Notes: generated from the sequence alone by a model not told the origin. A stretch of 45,221 bases of DNA from Candidatus Celaenobacter antarcticus (GCA_030765865.1 JAVCDK010000098.1:1-45221), one strand, 5' to 3'. Counted from the first letter of the stretch, positions 9,430-19,171 are shown. Numbers and translations: made by a program.

Positions 9430-12400
9430 ATGAAAAAAACGTTCTTAATTATTATTCTCAGTTTTATTTGTTTTTCAAATGTAAATGCTTCATCCAGTGA
9501 CACTGTTGCTCTTTCTCAGGATGAAAAAGTAATGAAATGTCAATTTTCAAACTTACAAGTATCAGAACTGCATTTTGAACTTCCGGACTTTGAACAATTT
9601 TCAATGTATGAAAAGAATGTTAAGTACACCAAAATCACCATTCCGACTGAAGGAGCATTAGTGCTCGAAGGGTATCCCGATCTCCCTGTTATCAGCAGAC
9701 TTATTGCTATTCCCTCTCAAGGATCAGTAAGTTATGAAATTGAAAATATATATGAAGAAGTTATCTTAAATGTTGAGATATATCCATACCAGGGAGAAGA
9801 AAGAACGGTTGAAAATTTCCTTCGGAATGAAAAAGTATACCAAGGGAATGCCCCCTTTCCTTCTGAAATTATTACCGTGTCGGAACCTCAGATATTGCGT
9901 GATCTGCGCCTTGTCCGCGTGACGATACAACCATTTCAATATTTCCCCGAAACAAAAGAACTGCGAATTATTAAAAATGCTGATATACGGGTGACCACAT
10001 CCGGTACTGGTGGAGTGAACGAGAAATCCTCCCAAAGGAAAATTTCACGATTTTTTGAGCCGATATACAAATCCGTTGTACTTAATTATGAAGAAATTTT
10101 TACTGATGTCGAGTACCAGGAGCCCTGTTACTTATTTATCTATCCAACCGACAATACCGTTCAGAACTATCTTTCCTATCTTACCGAGTGGAAACATCAA
10201 AAGGGATTCCATGTTGAAACTACCGACCTTTCTCATACAGGTTCGAGTTTATCACAAATTAAAGCTTTTATACAAAATGCTTATAACACATGGGCATATC
10301 CACCGGAATTTGTTTGTCTAGTAGGTGATGCTGATGGTTCATACAATATACCAACCGGGTACTATTCTGGAGAAGGTGACCAGTATTATGCATTGCTTGA
10401 AGGTAGTGATATTCTAGCTGATGCCATTATTGGAAGACTCTCCTTCAACACAATTCTGGAATTTCAAACAATTATATCAAAAATACTTAATTATGAAAAA
10501 ACTCCTTATATGGCAAATACGGATTGGTATAAAAAAGCATTGCTTGTGGGCGATGCTTCTTCTTCAGGTCCTTCATGTATCTCTACATGTAAATTTGTTA
10601 AAGAGATCATGCAGGATTACTCAACCGAATATGCCTATGATGAAGTCTATTCAAATCCCTTTGTGTCAGGAATTTCAAACTCTATCAATAATGGTGTAAG
10701 CTATTTTCATTATCGTGGTTATTACGGCATGAGCGGCTGGAATAATGGTGATATTTCAAATCTTTCAAATGGTTTTCTTCTTCCTTTTGTCGTCATACCA
10801 ACTTGTGGAACCGGAGATTTCCAGGGTACAACAGGACGTTCTGAATATTTTTTAAAAATTGGTTCTCCATCTGCACCAAAAGGTGCGATCGCAGCTATTG
10901 GAAGCGCAACGCTCAGTACCCATACATGCTTTAATAACTGTATTTCTGCAGGCGTTTTTAATGGTGTATTCCGTGATCATATATTTAATCCGGGAGGTGC
11001 ATTAGTCCGTTCTAAACTCAGTCTATATGTCAGTTATCCTACGAATCCTAATAACTGGGTTGATAAATTTTCCTATTGGAACAATCTTATGGGTGATCCT
11101 GGTATGGAATTGTGGACAGGCGTACCTATTGAGCTGGACGTGACACATCCTACAACAGTTGCGGTTGGAACAAATAATATAGAAGTCACCGTAAAGAACA
11201 TATTTGGTTTTACAATTGAAGATGCCTGGGTAACAATTGTTCAGGAGGGTGATAATATCTTTGAAAGCGGTTATACTGACGAAGATGGAAAAATTATTTT
11301 GCCTATTAATACATCCATCTTAGAAAATGTAACTATAACCGTTACAAAGCATGATCACATTCCATATATTTCTGAATTTAGTATCACTCAAGCAAGCAGT
11401 TTTGCAAGCGTTTCTCAGATAGTGATAGATGATGATAATAGTGGGTCTTCCTCTGGGAATAATGATGGACTTGTTAATCCGGGAGAAGACATAGAACTAA
11501 TTATACGTTTGAAGAACCATGGAACATATGATCTTCATAATGTTACGGCAATCCTTGATACAAACACTCCGGGAGTTACGATAACTGATAATACAGAGGA
11601 TTTTGGAACTATTATTTCTAACCAGACAGTGCAATGTTTAGACGATTTTGACTTTTCCGTTGATGCCGATGTTCTTGGGGGTTCTGAGATATCTTTTGAT
11701 CTCGTTATTACTGATAGTGCATCAGATGAGTGGACAGACAGGTTCACAATACCCATTGACGGAGCGAATCTTGACTTTGTAGAATGCACTATTATTGATG
11801 GAAATGATGGGATATTAAGTCCGGGAGAAACTGCACAAGCAATTATCACTCTTAGAAATTCCGGAACAGTTACTGCTTATTCTGTTGATGGTCTTCTTCA
11901 AAGTGATGATGATGCTATCGTTATCAATGACAGTCTTGGTTATTGGGGTGTTATATATGCGAATGACACGGGCACGAATAATACAAACTCTTTTGAAGTA
12001 TATGCAGACACTCAGATCATACCGGGCACTCAATTCCAATTACCTCTTCATTTATCGAATACTGATGGATATGATGACAATGTTATAGTTACAATTGAAG
12101 TTGGAATCGTTGATATCGGTGATCCTTTAGGACCTGATCAATATGGTTATTACTGTTATGATGATGGAGATACAGACTATGATATAGCACCTTTTTATTC
12201 CTGGATCGAGATTGATCCTGATAATGGGGGTAACGGTACGATCTTGAATCTGTATGATGGTGGTGATGATGGTGATATCGAGTCGATAGAAATCCCATTC
12301 AGCATGACCTTCTATGGGCGCTTTTATCATTATATCGCAGTATGTACAAATGGATGGATTGCCCCGGGTGGAAGCGAAGAATTTGCGTTCATGAATAGAC

Positions 12401-14865
12401 CTATACCCGAATTGCTAGGACCTTCACCAATGATCGCAGCTTTCTGGGATGATTTGAAAACTTCTACGAATGGAAATATATGTTACAAATATGACAGCAG
12501 CGCACATTATTTTGTTGTTGAATGGTCTCATTCGAGAAATGACTATAATAATGCAGAAGAATCGTTTCAAGTTGTGATATATGATCCTGCATATTATCCT
12601 ACTCCAACAGGAGATTCCGATATATTAATTCAGTACAAGGTTTTTAATAATGTAAATGCAGGTTATTATTCTGGCTATTCTATTCAACATGGAGAATATG
12701 CAACGATTGGTTTGGAAGACCACTCTGGGAAAGTTGGTCTTCAATACAGCTTCTGCAATCAATATCCTACTGCTGCGAAAACTCTGAGCAACAACTCGGC
12801 AATTCTATTTACAACTCGAGGTTCACAAATTCTTGATCCTCCGATAGCTGGTGTCTCTCCTCTGGAATTCAACTTTCAAATTGATCAGGGACAGACCGGG
12901 TCGGATGTACTTAATATCACAAATACCGGTGAATCCAATCTTATATATTCTATCGAAAAAGATTATGATACAGATCGTGATGGGGGAGGTCCAGACAGCT
13001 ATGGCTATGTATGGACTGATTCAAATGATCCAGGCGGTCCTAATTATGATTGGATAGATATCAGCAGCATCGGAACTGAAGTGAATTTTACTCATAATGA
13101 TGTTGCTTCCTGTCCTTTTAATATTGGTTTTGACTTTGATTTTTACGGAGAAACTTACGACGAATTCATCATAAATCCGAACGGGTGGATAGGATTCGGG
13201 AGCGATTGGGATGATTATCACAACTATTCGATACCGAGAAGCGATGCACCAAAACCCGCTATCTTCGGATTCTGGGATGATCTTGATCCTCTTCAGGGGG
13301 GAGATGTGTATTATTATTCTGATGGATCTGAGAATTTAATAATCTGGTTTGATCATGTAATACATTTTCCCGGAAACACTAACGGCACATATGATTTTGA
13401 AATAATCATAAAAAGCGATAATACGATCAAATATCAATACCGATCACTGAGTGGAGCGCTTAACTCTTGTACGGTTGGTATCCAGAACGCGACCGGTTCA
13501 GTCGGTCTGGAAGTTGTGTATAATAACAGCTATCTGCAAAACAACCTTGCTGTTGAGTTTTATAGAGTGATAGACTGGCTTACTGTTGACCCGACGAGCA
13601 GCGTTGTTTTTCAAAATGATACACAGATCGTTGATATTATAGTTGATACTGACGACCTGGAATATGGACAAAATTATCAGTGTGATCTCTATCTCACTAC
13701 AAATGATCCTAATCTCAGCCAAATAGTCATACCTGTATATTTAACAGTAGGCAACATTGATCAAGGTACCGTACTTGGAAATGTAACATTACTTGGTGGA
13801 TCATCCACAATGGATGATGTTACTATAGATATCGGTAGTATAACTATATATCCTAATGCTTCAGGATATTTTGAAATTGATGTACCTATCGGTAACTATA
13901 CTTTTGAGGCAACTTGCCCCGGATACGACAGTTATGTTGAGGATATTGAAGTTTTGCTTGATCAAGCCACAACAGTAAATCCTATCCTCGAATATGTCGA
14001 AGCACCCGAAGAAGCGTGGATTGAACTTTCTGAAGATTATCGTGCCACTGTTATTTGGAATAGTGTTCCTCAATATGATGCGAAATTATTCCAGTCCTAC
14101 ACACTTGCACGGCAAGTTGATGCGAGCAATTGGATAATTCTTCAAGAAGGATTATCCGATACGACTTATACTGATAATCTATTTAACCAGTCAGATGGAG
14201 AATATAAATATGGCGTGAAAGCAGTATACGAATTCGCGCAAAGTGGGCTTACTCAATCTGAAGCGCTGCCAATCTTCCGCTTTGTTGATGCCCAATTTGA
14301 ATTCACACTTTCTGACGGACAGGTGCCGGAAGGTATTCATTTCACTTTAACAGGATTGGATACGATCTATACACAAGTATATGTGGACACAACACAAACA
14401 AATGGAATCTTAACTTATACGGATGTTTTCAAAACAGACTATCATCTCATAGCAGAAAAAGCTGGATATGAAACGATAGATGAAACTATCACAATTGATG
14501 ATGAAACAACGAATTTTGAATATACTCTTCAATTCATTACCGCTGTCGGAGATGAGCCGGTTCCGCTTGTGAGTAAGATCGAGCAGAATTACCCTAATCC
14601 CTTCCATGTTTCCGGATACTCTCAAGGAGGAACTGAGATCAATTATCACGTTCATAAGCCAGCTCGTGTTTGTGTTGAGATATTCAACATCAAAGGTGAA
14701 CGTGTTACGACATTAGTCAATAAAAGCATGACACCTGGCGTCTATTCCACCACATGGGATGGACTGAACGATCAGAAAAAATCAGTAAGTTCCGGCATTT
14801 ATTTCTATAGATTAATGCTTGATAATAATACCATAGAAAGCAGAAAGTGTATTCTAATTAGATAA
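9430..14865 (+). CDS. gingipain-like C25 family protein, multidomain, sorting domain; catalytic His position is Tyr
   Basis: Signal peptide at 1-20, a C25 propeptide-like region (about 30-220) and a C25 caspase-fold domain (about 230-560). The nucleophile Cys is present (PTCGTGDF, C459). In gingipain RgpB the catalytic His lies in TGHGSETAW; the matching segment here reads RGYYGMSGW, so Tyr431 replaces it. The nearest His is H427. Two or more CARDB-like Ig domains follow (LVNPGEDIELIIRLKNHG). Then come two copies of one beta-rich domain (about 903-1131 and 1189-1380, each with NGWI and FWDDL) separated by an ASH/HYDIN-like domain, a carboxypeptidase-regulatory-like domain, a fibronectin-III-like domain and the sorting domain (about 1715-1811, NYPNPF). 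It may be an inactive or altered C25 member acting in binding. RBS AGAGG precedes the start. Confidence 0.88.
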   Translation: MKKTFLIIILSFICFSNVNASSSDTVALSQDEKVMKCQFSNLQVSELHFELPDFEQFSMYEKNVKYTKITIPTEGALVLEGYPDLPVISRLIAIPSQGSVSYEIENIYEEVILNVEIYPYQGEERTVENFLRNEKVYQGNAPFPSEIITVSEPQILRDLRLVRVTIQPFQYFPETKELRIIKNADIRVTTSGTGGVNEKSSQRKISRFFEPIYKSVVLNYEEIFTDVEYQEPCYLFIYPTDNTVQNYLSYLTEWKHQKGFHVETTDLSHTGSSLSQIKAFIQNAYNTWAYPPEFVCLVGDADGSYNIPTGYYSGEGDQYYALLEGSDILADAIIGRLSFNTILEFQTIISKILNYEKTPYMANTDWYKKALLVGDASSSGPSCISTCKFVKEIMQDYSTEYAYDEVYSNPFVSGISNSINNGVSYFHYRGYYGMSGWNNGDISNLSNGFLLPFVVIPTCGTGDFQGTTGRSEYFLKIGSPSAPKGAIAAIGSATLSTHTCFNNCISAGVFNGVFRDHIFNPGGALVRSKLSLYVSYPTNPNNWVDKFSYWNNLMGDPGMELWTGVPIELDVTHPTTVAVGTNNIEVTVKNIFGFTIEDAWVTIVQEGDNIFESGYTDEDGKIILPINTSILENVTITVTKHDHIPYISEFSITQASSFASVSQIVIDDDNSGSSSGNNDGLVNPGEDIELIIRLKNHGTYDLHNVTAILDTNTPGVTITDNTEDFGTIISNQTVQCLDDFDFSVDADVLGGSEISFDLVITDSASDEWTDRFTIPIDGANLDFVECTIIDGNDGILSPGETAQAIITLRNSGTVTAYSVDGLLQSDDDAIVINDSLGYWGVIYANDTGTNNTNSFEVYADTQIIPGTQFQLPLHLSNTDGYDDNVIVTIEVGIVDIGDPLGPDQYGYYCYDDGDTDYDIAPFYSWIEIDPDNGGNGTILNLYDGGDDGDIESIEIPFSMTFYGRFYHYIAVCTNGWIAPGGSEEFAFMNRPIPELLGPSPMIAAFWDDLKTSTNGNICYKYDSSAHYFVVEWSHSRNDYNNAEESFQVVIYDPAYYPTPTGDSDILIQYKVFNNVNAGYYSGYSIQHGEYATIGLEDHSGKVGLQYSFCNQYPTAAKTLSNNSAILFTTRGSQILDPPIAGVSPLEFNFQIDQGQTGSDVLNITNTGESNLIYSIEKDYDTDRDGGGPDSYGYVWTDSNDPGGPNYDWIDISSIGTEVNFTHNDVASCPFNIGFDFDFYGETYDEFIINPNGWIGFGSDWDDYHNYSIPRSDAPKPAIFGFWDDLDPLQGGDVYYYSDGSENLIIWFDHVIHFPGNTNGTYDFEIIIKSDNTIKYQYRSLSGALNSCTVGIQNATGSVGLEVVYNNSYLQNNLAVEFYRVIDWLTVDPTSSVVFQNDTQIVDIIVDTDDLEYGQNYQCDLYLTTNDPNLSQIVIPVYLTVGNIDQGTVLGNVTLLGGSSTMDDVTIDIGSITIYPNASGYFEIDVPIGNYTFEATCPGYDSYVEDIEVLLDQATTVNPILEYVEAPEEAWIELSEDYRATVIWNSVPQYDAKLFQSYTLARQVDASNWIILQEGLSDTTYTDNLFNQSDGEYKYGVKAVYEFAQSGLTQSEALPIFRFVDAQFEFTLSDGQVPEGIHFTLTGLDTIYTQVYVDTTQTNGILTYTDVFKTDYHLIAEKAGYETIDETITIDDETTNFEYTLQFITAVGDEPVPLVSKIEQNYPNPFHVSGYSQGGTEINYHVHKPARVCVEIFNIKGERVTTLVNKSMTPGVYSTTWDGLNDQKKSVSSGIYFYRLMLDNNTIESRKCILIR

Positions 14866-14880
14866 ATAAAGGTTAAATAT

Positions 14881-14959
14881 GCCAGTAAGACAGGAAGACC
14901 CAAAATGTTTTTAAAGGTTTTAATTTGTTATATTCTTTGTGACTTTGTTCCTTGGTGGC
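14881..14959 (+). repeat. non-coding mini unit 1 of the inverted-repeat array
   Basis: A 79-bp unit. The left end reads GCCAGTAAGACAGGAAGAC and the right end (14935-14959) is a diverged inverted match beginning CTTTGTGACTTTG and ending GTGGC. The interior is only about 30 AT-rich bases. An ATG at 14879 spans the junction with the preceding spacer, as in the other units, and opens an 11-codon frame that stops at once. It appears to be an internally deleted relative of the unit that carries the GxxExxY gene. Confidence 0.65.
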
Positions 14960-14986
14960 AACAAGAAGGGTAAGAAGAAATTCAAT

Positions 14987-15415
14987 ATGCCACAAAGACT
15001 CGAAGACCCAAAGATTCACAAAGAAAGATTCAAACCTATTCCTGAATCAACAGAAAAGATAGGTAAGTTGATAATTGATTCGGCATTCAAAGTACACAAT
15101 AATCTGGGACCAGGTCTATTGGAGAAAATATATGAAGTATGTTTTTGTCATGAACTATCTAAGCGGGGCCTAAAGTATCAAAGACAGGTAGATATTCCAA
15201 TTGTTTACGACGATCTTGAATTTAAAGAAGGATTGAGGCTTGATGTACTAGTTGAGGAATGTATTATTTGTGAGTTAAAAGCCATCGAGATAGTTAATCC
15301 AGTATGGGAAGCCCAGATTATAAGCCATTTAAAACTTACTAATAAGAGACTGGGGTACTTGATAAATTTTAATGTACCAAAAATTAAAGATGGTATTAGA
15401 AGGTTTGTTAATTAA
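14987..15415 (+). CDS. GxxExxY protein (PDDEXK-like)
   Basis: A 142-residue protein. The ATG at 14987 is chosen because it sits exactly at the edge of a repeated unit, as do matching ATGs at 14879 and 15505. An in-frame ATG at 14939 would lie inside the preceding unit. The family signature G-L-L-E-K-I-Y is present, and D in LRLDVLV plus E-x-K in CELKAIE match the PDDEXK-type core expected for this family. GxxExxY proteins are common in environmental bacteria and their function is not established. The first codons (MPQRLEDPKIHKE) are themselves repeat sequence. The gene is the only complete one in the array and interrupts a run of exported-protein genes, so it looks like mobile or selfish cargo. 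Confidence 0.88.
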   Translation: MPQRLEDPKIHKERFKPIPESTEKIGKLIIDSAFKVHNNLGPGLLEKIYEVCFCHELSKRGLKYQRQVDIPIVYDDLEFKEGLRLDVLVEECIICELKAIEIVNPVWEAQIISHLKLTNKRLGYLINFNVPKIKDGIRRFVN

Positions 15416-15477
15416 ACCCACAATGTTATTAATGGGTTTAGCTTGTTGTATTCTTTGTGACTTAGTGCCTTCGTGGC
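14989..15477 (+). mobile_element. inverted-repeat-bounded unit 2 carrying the GxxExxY gene
   Basis: A 489-bp unit. The left end begins GCCACAAAGACTCGAAGAC. The right end, 15453-15477, begins CTTTGTGACTTAGTGC; its reverse complement begins GCCACGAAGGCACTAAG, an imperfect match to the left end. The AACAAGAAGGGTAAG-type spacer before it (14960-14988) recurs after it (15479-15506). No transposase is present. A 7-bp hairpin (AAACCCA / TGGGTTT, 15414-15439) follows the gene. Confidence 0.6.
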
Positions 15478-15506
15478 AACAAGAAAGGTAAAAAGAAATT
15501 AAATAT

Positions 15507-15650
15507 GCCACAAAGACAGGAAGACCCAAAGATTCACAAAGGAAATTTTAACGGATTTGGCTTTAATTTTGGACATTCCACAAGCAGTGGCTTGGGAACG
15601 AGAAGTTAGTTTAACTTTGTGTATTTTTCGTGACTTGGTGCCTTCGTGGC
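15507..15650 (+). repeat. non-coding mini unit 3 of the inverted-repeat array
   Basis: A 144-bp unit. The left end GCCACAAAGACAGGAAGAC and following bases to about 15541 closely match the start of the GxxExxY gene. The right end finishes in GTGCCTTCGTGGC at 15650. The ATG at 15505 opens a 34-codon frame (MPQRQEDPKIHKG...) that repeats the gene's first residues and then diverges to a stop near 15609. Inside is a second palindrome at 15577-15598 (TTCCACAAGC / GCTTGGGAA). Confidence 0.65.
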
Positions 15651-15686
15651 AAATAAAAAAGTAAATATTTTTTTGGAGTTTTAATA

Positions 15687-18600
15687 ATGAAAAAGTTTTT
15701 GTTGATCACTATAGTTCTATTTGTTTGTTCTTCAGCGTTTGCAGATGTTATTGAACATACTTATTATTTTGATGACCCTCATTTCACTCATGTGGATGCT
15801 CAATATCAACTTATTGAATTTCAATCAACACTTCAGTCTGCAATAGCAGGCAATCCTTCCATTCCGTACTATGCAGTATCTCTATTGCTTCCAGAAGGAC
15901 AGGAAGCACATCAAATTGAAGTATTTCCTGAAGGCAAAACTGTGATCTTGGGAGAGTATGAACTCTATCCTATGCAGTATGTACAGCCCTATTCAAAGGG
16001 AGTTTCCGATGAGTTTATAAAAAATGAAGAACTGTACAGCGAGTCGAAAACCTACCCGGAAGCATTTCACGGCGAGCTCACAAATCATTTCATGAATGGG
16101 TATGGATTTGCTTTTACTGCGATCACTCCAGTTCAATATATCCCAAACGAAAAAAGTATTTCATATTATAAAAGTTTAACGATCAGGATAAAAACAAAAC
16201 CTGTTAAAGATGCCACTACTGTTGCAATTCCAGCTTATATTACTGATCCGCAATTTAATACATTACAACAACTCGCTCAGAATGACGAGATGTTCATGAG
16301 CTATGAACGGAAGCAGCGTGATGGTGAGTATGAGATATTGCTTATCACACCCGAAGCGTTTATGAATGATTTTTCTGATCTAATAGATATGTACTTAACG
16401 CAGGGCTTGAGAACACAGATCGCAACAACTCAAACAATTAACACCTCAATGACAGGAATCGATCTCCAGCAAAAAATTAGAAACTATATTATTCAAGAGT
16501 ATCAAAATAATGGAATTCAATATGTAATACTTGGCGGTGACGATGAGCACATTCCGCACAGAGGTTTTTTCTGTGAAGTGCAGTCCTCTTCGTTATATAC
16601 TGATGATGATATTCCAGCGGATCTATATTATTCAGCACTTGACGGAATCTGGAATGATGATGGTGACAATCTCTGGGGTGAGATAGGGGAAGACGATCTA
16701 TTGCCTGATGTGTCGGTTGGAAGAATATCTTTCAGTAATTCTACCGAGCTTGCAAACATTCTCAATAAATCTATGATGTATCAGGAAAATCCTGTACTTG
16801 GAGAGCTGACAAAACCAATTCTTGCAGGAGAAGATCTCTGGAGTGATCCTCAAACATGGGGCGGTGATTATATGGATTTGCTAATTGGCTATCATGAGGA
16901 TAACGGCTATACAACAGATGGTATCCCTGCTACCAGCACTATTGAAAAATTGTATGATAGAGATGTCGGCTCCTGGAGCGCCTCAACACTTATTAGCAAG
17001 ATCAATGAAGGAAAATCCTATGTCCATCATTCAGGTCATGCCAACGAGACATATTGTATGAGAATGTCCAACAGTGATATTACAAATACTAACTTTTCAA
17101 ACGTAAACGGGACTACACATAATTATACGCATATATACACTCATGGATGTCTTTCAGGTGCTTTTGATTTCAATGATTGTATTGCTGAGAAGATGGTTAA
17201 TTTAGAAAATTTTGCAGCTTCTTTTATCGGTAATTCACGTTACGGTTGGTTCAACGAGGGACAAACCGAGGGTCCTTCCGAACATATGCATAGAGAATAT
17301 GTGAATGCTCTTTACACACTTCGAACAGACCGGATAGGCGAAGCTCATCTTAATTCAAAGATCAATACAGCTCCATGGGTAAATGCTCCCGGTCAACACG
17401 AAGAGGGGGCACTTCGATGGTGTTTCTATAGCTGCAATGTCATCGGAGATCCGGTGATATCCATATGGACGGATGAACCAATTGATATGCAGGTCATGTA
17501 TCCCGACAGTATTTTTATCGGGCAAGATCAAGTACAAGTTATCGTTACAAGCATAGTATCCGAGACAGAAGGTCTGGTTTGTACGCTTATTAAGGATGGA
17601 GTATTCCATGGATCTGCAGCAGTCGGCGCAACCGGAGTTGCAAATATAAATATCGATCCCGTTTTTACGGATGTCGGCACAGTTCAACTTATTGTAACTG
17701 GTTATAATTGTTTGAAATCAACATATGATATCATGATTATTCCCAGTGCTGGCGCATATGTCATAATTGATAGCGTGGCGACCAAAGATGATAATAACAA
17801 TATTCCTGAATATTCAGAAGAAGTAAGTTTTGATTTTGTGCTGAAAAATGTAGGAACCCAGGATGCAGCAAATGTGAATGCAACACTCAGCTCAGATGAT
17901 GAATATATTACTTGTTCCTATTCCTCTGCTTTCTTTGATACCATTTTTGCAGGAGGAACCGCAGCTCAGCAGAATGTTCTTCCTATTCTGGTTGCTGAAT
18001 ATGTCCCGGATCAGCATGAAGCTATGATAACAATGGATATTACTGCAGATGGAAAGCAGAATTGGGACACTCAGTTTGCAATCATTCTTAATGCGCCGGT
18101 TCTGGAAATGGGAACTTACCAGATCGATGACAGTTCCGGAGACAACGATGGAATTCTCGATCCCGGGGAAACAGTTCTTTTAACTATCCCGACACTGAAT
18201 ACCGGACATGCGCTCTCGCCAATTGCTCAGGCAACACTCTCATGTTCTGAGAATTTGATCACGATACAGAATGCTATTATTTCTCTCGGACAGCTTGAAG
18301 CCGGAGGAAGTGTAAATGCGATCTTCACCGTTACTGCAAGTTCACAGCTTTTCGAAGGGACACCTATATCTTTTAATTATTCCGTTGATGCAGGGGTGTA
18401 TGATCTTGATGAAGAAATCAGTATGACGGTTGGTTTGATAATAGAAGATTTCGAATCAGGTAACTTTAATATGCTCGATTGGTATTTTAGCGGTGATGCA
18501 GATTGGTCGATAACCGAATCGGATGTATATGAGGGAAATTACTGTGCCAAGTCGGGAGATATTTCAAATAATTCCATTACATCTATTATGATTGATGTGA

Positions 18601-19160
18601 TATTAAGTCGGGAAGGTGATATTTGCTTCTGGAAGAAAGTATCCACTGAAGTTAATTATGACTACTTGCGATTTTTTATTGATGGAATTATGCAAGATGA
18701 ATGGAGTGGTGAGATCGGATGGTCTGAGGAAATATTTTCAATACCTACCGGCAATCATACACTTAAATGGGTATATGAAAAAGATTATCTTATAGCAAAT
18801 GGTCAGGACTGTGTTTGGATTGATTTTATTATATTTCCAAATTTTGAAGCTCCGGTTTCCAATGACGAGCCATTTCAAATCATTCATAATTTCCTTGCTG
18901 AGAATTATCCGAATCCATTTGGAAGTACAACAAATATTGAATTTGCTTTGAAGCAGTCTTCAATGGTTACTGTTGATGTTTATAATATTTTAGGACAGAA
19001 GGTTAAGACCCTCACAGAAGATGAGATGCCTTCAGGAATTCACTCTATACAATGGGATGGAAAAGATGCTTTCGGGTATCAGGTTGCAAACGGAGTGTAT
19101 TTTTATCGAATGAATACTGATGAATTCCATCAAACCAGGAAAATGATCTTGATGAAATAA
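15687..19160 (+). CDS. gingipain-like C25 cysteine peptidase with sorting domain
   Basis: Signal peptide 1-19 (ending SSAFA), propeptide-like region to about 200, and a C25 peptidase domain (about 215-600). Catalytic His451 lies in VHHSGHANET and Cys488 in THGCLSGAF, so both members of the dyad are present, unlike the paralogue upstream. CARDB-like Ig domains follow (one with ILDPGETVLLTIPTLNTG). A MAM/jelly-roll-like module (about 925-1055, starting IEDFESGNFNMLDW) is closely related to one in the M14 protein at 28.4 kb. The sorting domain is at about 1070-1157 (NYPNPFGSTT). It is likely an extracellular or surface protease with Arg/Lys-type or other specificity not readable here. GGAG at 15675-15678 precedes the ATG. 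The repeat array ends 36 nt upstream and probably separates this gene from the former operon partner. Confidence 0.92.
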   Translation: MKKFLLITIVLFVCSSAFADVIEHTYYFDDPHFTHVDAQYQLIEFQSTLQSAIAGNPSIPYYAVSLLLPEGQEAHQIEVFPEGKTVILGEYELYPMQYVQPYSKGVSDEFIKNEELYSESKTYPEAFHGELTNHFMNGYGFAFTAITPVQYIPNEKSISYYKSLTIRIKTKPVKDATTVAIPAYITDPQFNTLQQLAQNDEMFMSYERKQRDGEYEILLITPEAFMNDFSDLIDMYLTQGLRTQIATTQTINTSMTGIDLQQKIRNYIIQEYQNNGIQYVILGGDDEHIPHRGFFCEVQSSSLYTDDDIPADLYYSALDGIWNDDGDNLWGEIGEDDLLPDVSVGRISFSNSTELANILNKSMMYQENPVLGELTKPILAGEDLWSDPQTWGGDYMDLLIGYHEDNGYTTDGIPATSTIEKLYDRDVGSWSASTLISKINEGKSYVHHSGHANETYCMRMSNSDITNTNFSNVNGTTHNYTHIYTHGCLSGAFDFNDCIAEKMVNLENFAASFIGNSRYGWFNEGQTEGPSEHMHREYVNALYTLRTDRIGEAHLNSKINTAPWVNAPGQHEEGALRWCFYSCNVIGDPVISIWTDEPIDMQVMYPDSIFIGQDQVQVIVTSIVSETEGLVCTLIKDGVFHGSAAVGATGVANINIDPVFTDVGTVQLIVTGYNCLKSTYDIMIIPSAGAYVIIDSVATKDDNNNIPEYSEEVSFDFVLKNVGTQDAANVNATLSSDDEYITCSYSSAFFDTIFAGGTAAQQNVLPILVAEYVPDQHEAMITMDITADGKQNWDTQFAIILNAPVLEMGTYQIDDSSGDNDGILDPGETVLLTIPTLNTGHALSPIAQATLSCSENLITIQNAIISLGQLEAGGSVNAIFTVTASSQLFEGTPISFNYSVDAGVYDLDEEISMTVGLIIEDFESGNFNMLDWYFSGDADWSITESDVYEGNYCAKSGDISNNSITSIMIDVILSREGDICFWKKVSTEVNYDYLRFFIDGIMQDEWSGEIGWSEEIFSIPTGNHTLKWVYEKDYLIANGQDCVWIDFIIFPNFEAPVSNDEPFQIIHNFLAENYPNPFGSTTNIEFALKQSSMVTVDVYNILGQKVKTLTEDEMPSGIHSIQWDGKDAFGYQVANGVYFYRMNTDEFHQTRKMILMK

Positions 19161-19171
19161 AAGGAGCTTGA

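Noticed and set aside
15414-15439. AAACCCA / TGGGTTT hairpin after the GxxExxY gene as a terminator
   Set aside because: The stem is 7 bp with a 12-base loop and no T-tract follows, so termination is not supported.
14879-15650. CRISPR-like array
   Set aside because: The repeats are few, unequal in length and bounded by inverted repeats rather than separated by uniform spacers.
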